Origin: Pseudonocardia sp. EC080619-01
Lineage (GTDB): Bacteria > Actinomycetota > Actinomycetes > Mycobacteriales > Pseudonocardiaceae
Direction of reading: 5' to 3'
NCBI RefSeq assembly: GCF_001420995.1
Contig: NZ_CP012184.1
Span: forward strand, 3,828,501 to 3,892,500
Length of the DNA: 64,000 nucleotides
A program made the position numbers and the translations under genes. The notes under the pieces were generated by a model. The model had not been told where the DNA came from and did no database searches. It was given only the letters and a program-made list of their open reading frames with translations. Below, piece by piece: positions 63,992 through 64,000 of this stretch (position 1 is its first letter; each line of letters begins with the position of its first letter).

Positions 63992-64000
63992 CGGCGGCTC

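Overview
The window is very GC-rich, compactly coded chromosomal DNA from an actinobacterium. It carries whiB2, mtrAB-lpqB, the F420 genes fbiA-fbiB, accD5-accE, a WbbL rhamnosyltransferase and a DUF3499 gene. From memory, gene content and order match the Mycobacterium tuberculosis interval from about Rv3283 (sseA) down to Rv3241c (hpf), with local insertions. A non-mycobacterial relative in Pseudonocardiales (Pseudonocardia-like) is my best guess; this is inference. No rRNA, tRNA, CRISPR, prophage or insertion sequence was seen.

Layout. 1-7.7 kb: sulfurtransferase (cut by the window edge), DUF1348, maf, a DesK-type two-component pair with a membrane protein, then acyl-CoA carboxylase accD5-accE divergent from birA and a PH-domain membrane protein. 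7.7-16.3 kb: a block I do not expect in the mycobacterial locus, with an HMG-CoA-lyase-like enzyme, MaoC, hisN, an OmpR-type regulator and its kinase separated by a small secreted protein, a second NarL-type pair and a lipoprotein serine hydrolase. 16.3-21 kb: GtrA, purK-purE, a short structured intergenic region with a 12-codon reading frame, TetR and a FadE25-like dehydrogenase. 21-31 kb: a hydrolase, an XRE-cupin regulator divergent from BenE, an S9 peptidase, DUF3159, GPP34, a nitrogen-starvation-type small protein, a DUF222-HNH nuclease and ilvA. 31-46 kb: envelope sugar and F420 region (TIGR03089, LCP ligase, wbbL, manC, DNA glycosylase, fbiA-fbiB, Nudix, site-2 protease, whiB2, manB, Trm112-like, SIS protein, manA, cation exporter). 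46-54.7 kb: Lrp-alanine dehydrogenase divergon, two tandem amino-acid permeases, acyl-CoA synthetase, MutL-like protein. 54.7-64 kb: SAH riboswitch-sahH, Nudix, tmk, mtrA-mtrB-lpqB, comF-like gene and hpf.

How it works together. manC, manB, manA and the SIS gene would make mannose phosphates and GDP-mannose for envelope glycans. wbbL and the LCP protein build and attach the arabinogalactan-type wall polymer, and mtrAB-lpqB and whiB2 control envelope growth and division. accD5-accE with birA supply biotin-dependent acyl-CoA carboxylation. fbiA-fbiB make F420. sahH recycles S-adenosylhomocysteine under riboswitch control.

Regulation visible in the sequence. About 25 gene starts lie 6-9 nt downstream of a TAnnnT hexamer, the signature of leaderless transcripts, and this was used to choose starts. 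Seven convergent gene pairs overlap at their 3' ends. Strong inverted repeats mark several terminators. The most notable non-coding signals are the SAH riboswitch, a perfect CRP-type palindrome upstream of hpf, a duplicated operator at the XRE-benE divergon and a 15-nt complement to the 16S rRNA tail in front of a 12-codon reading frame.
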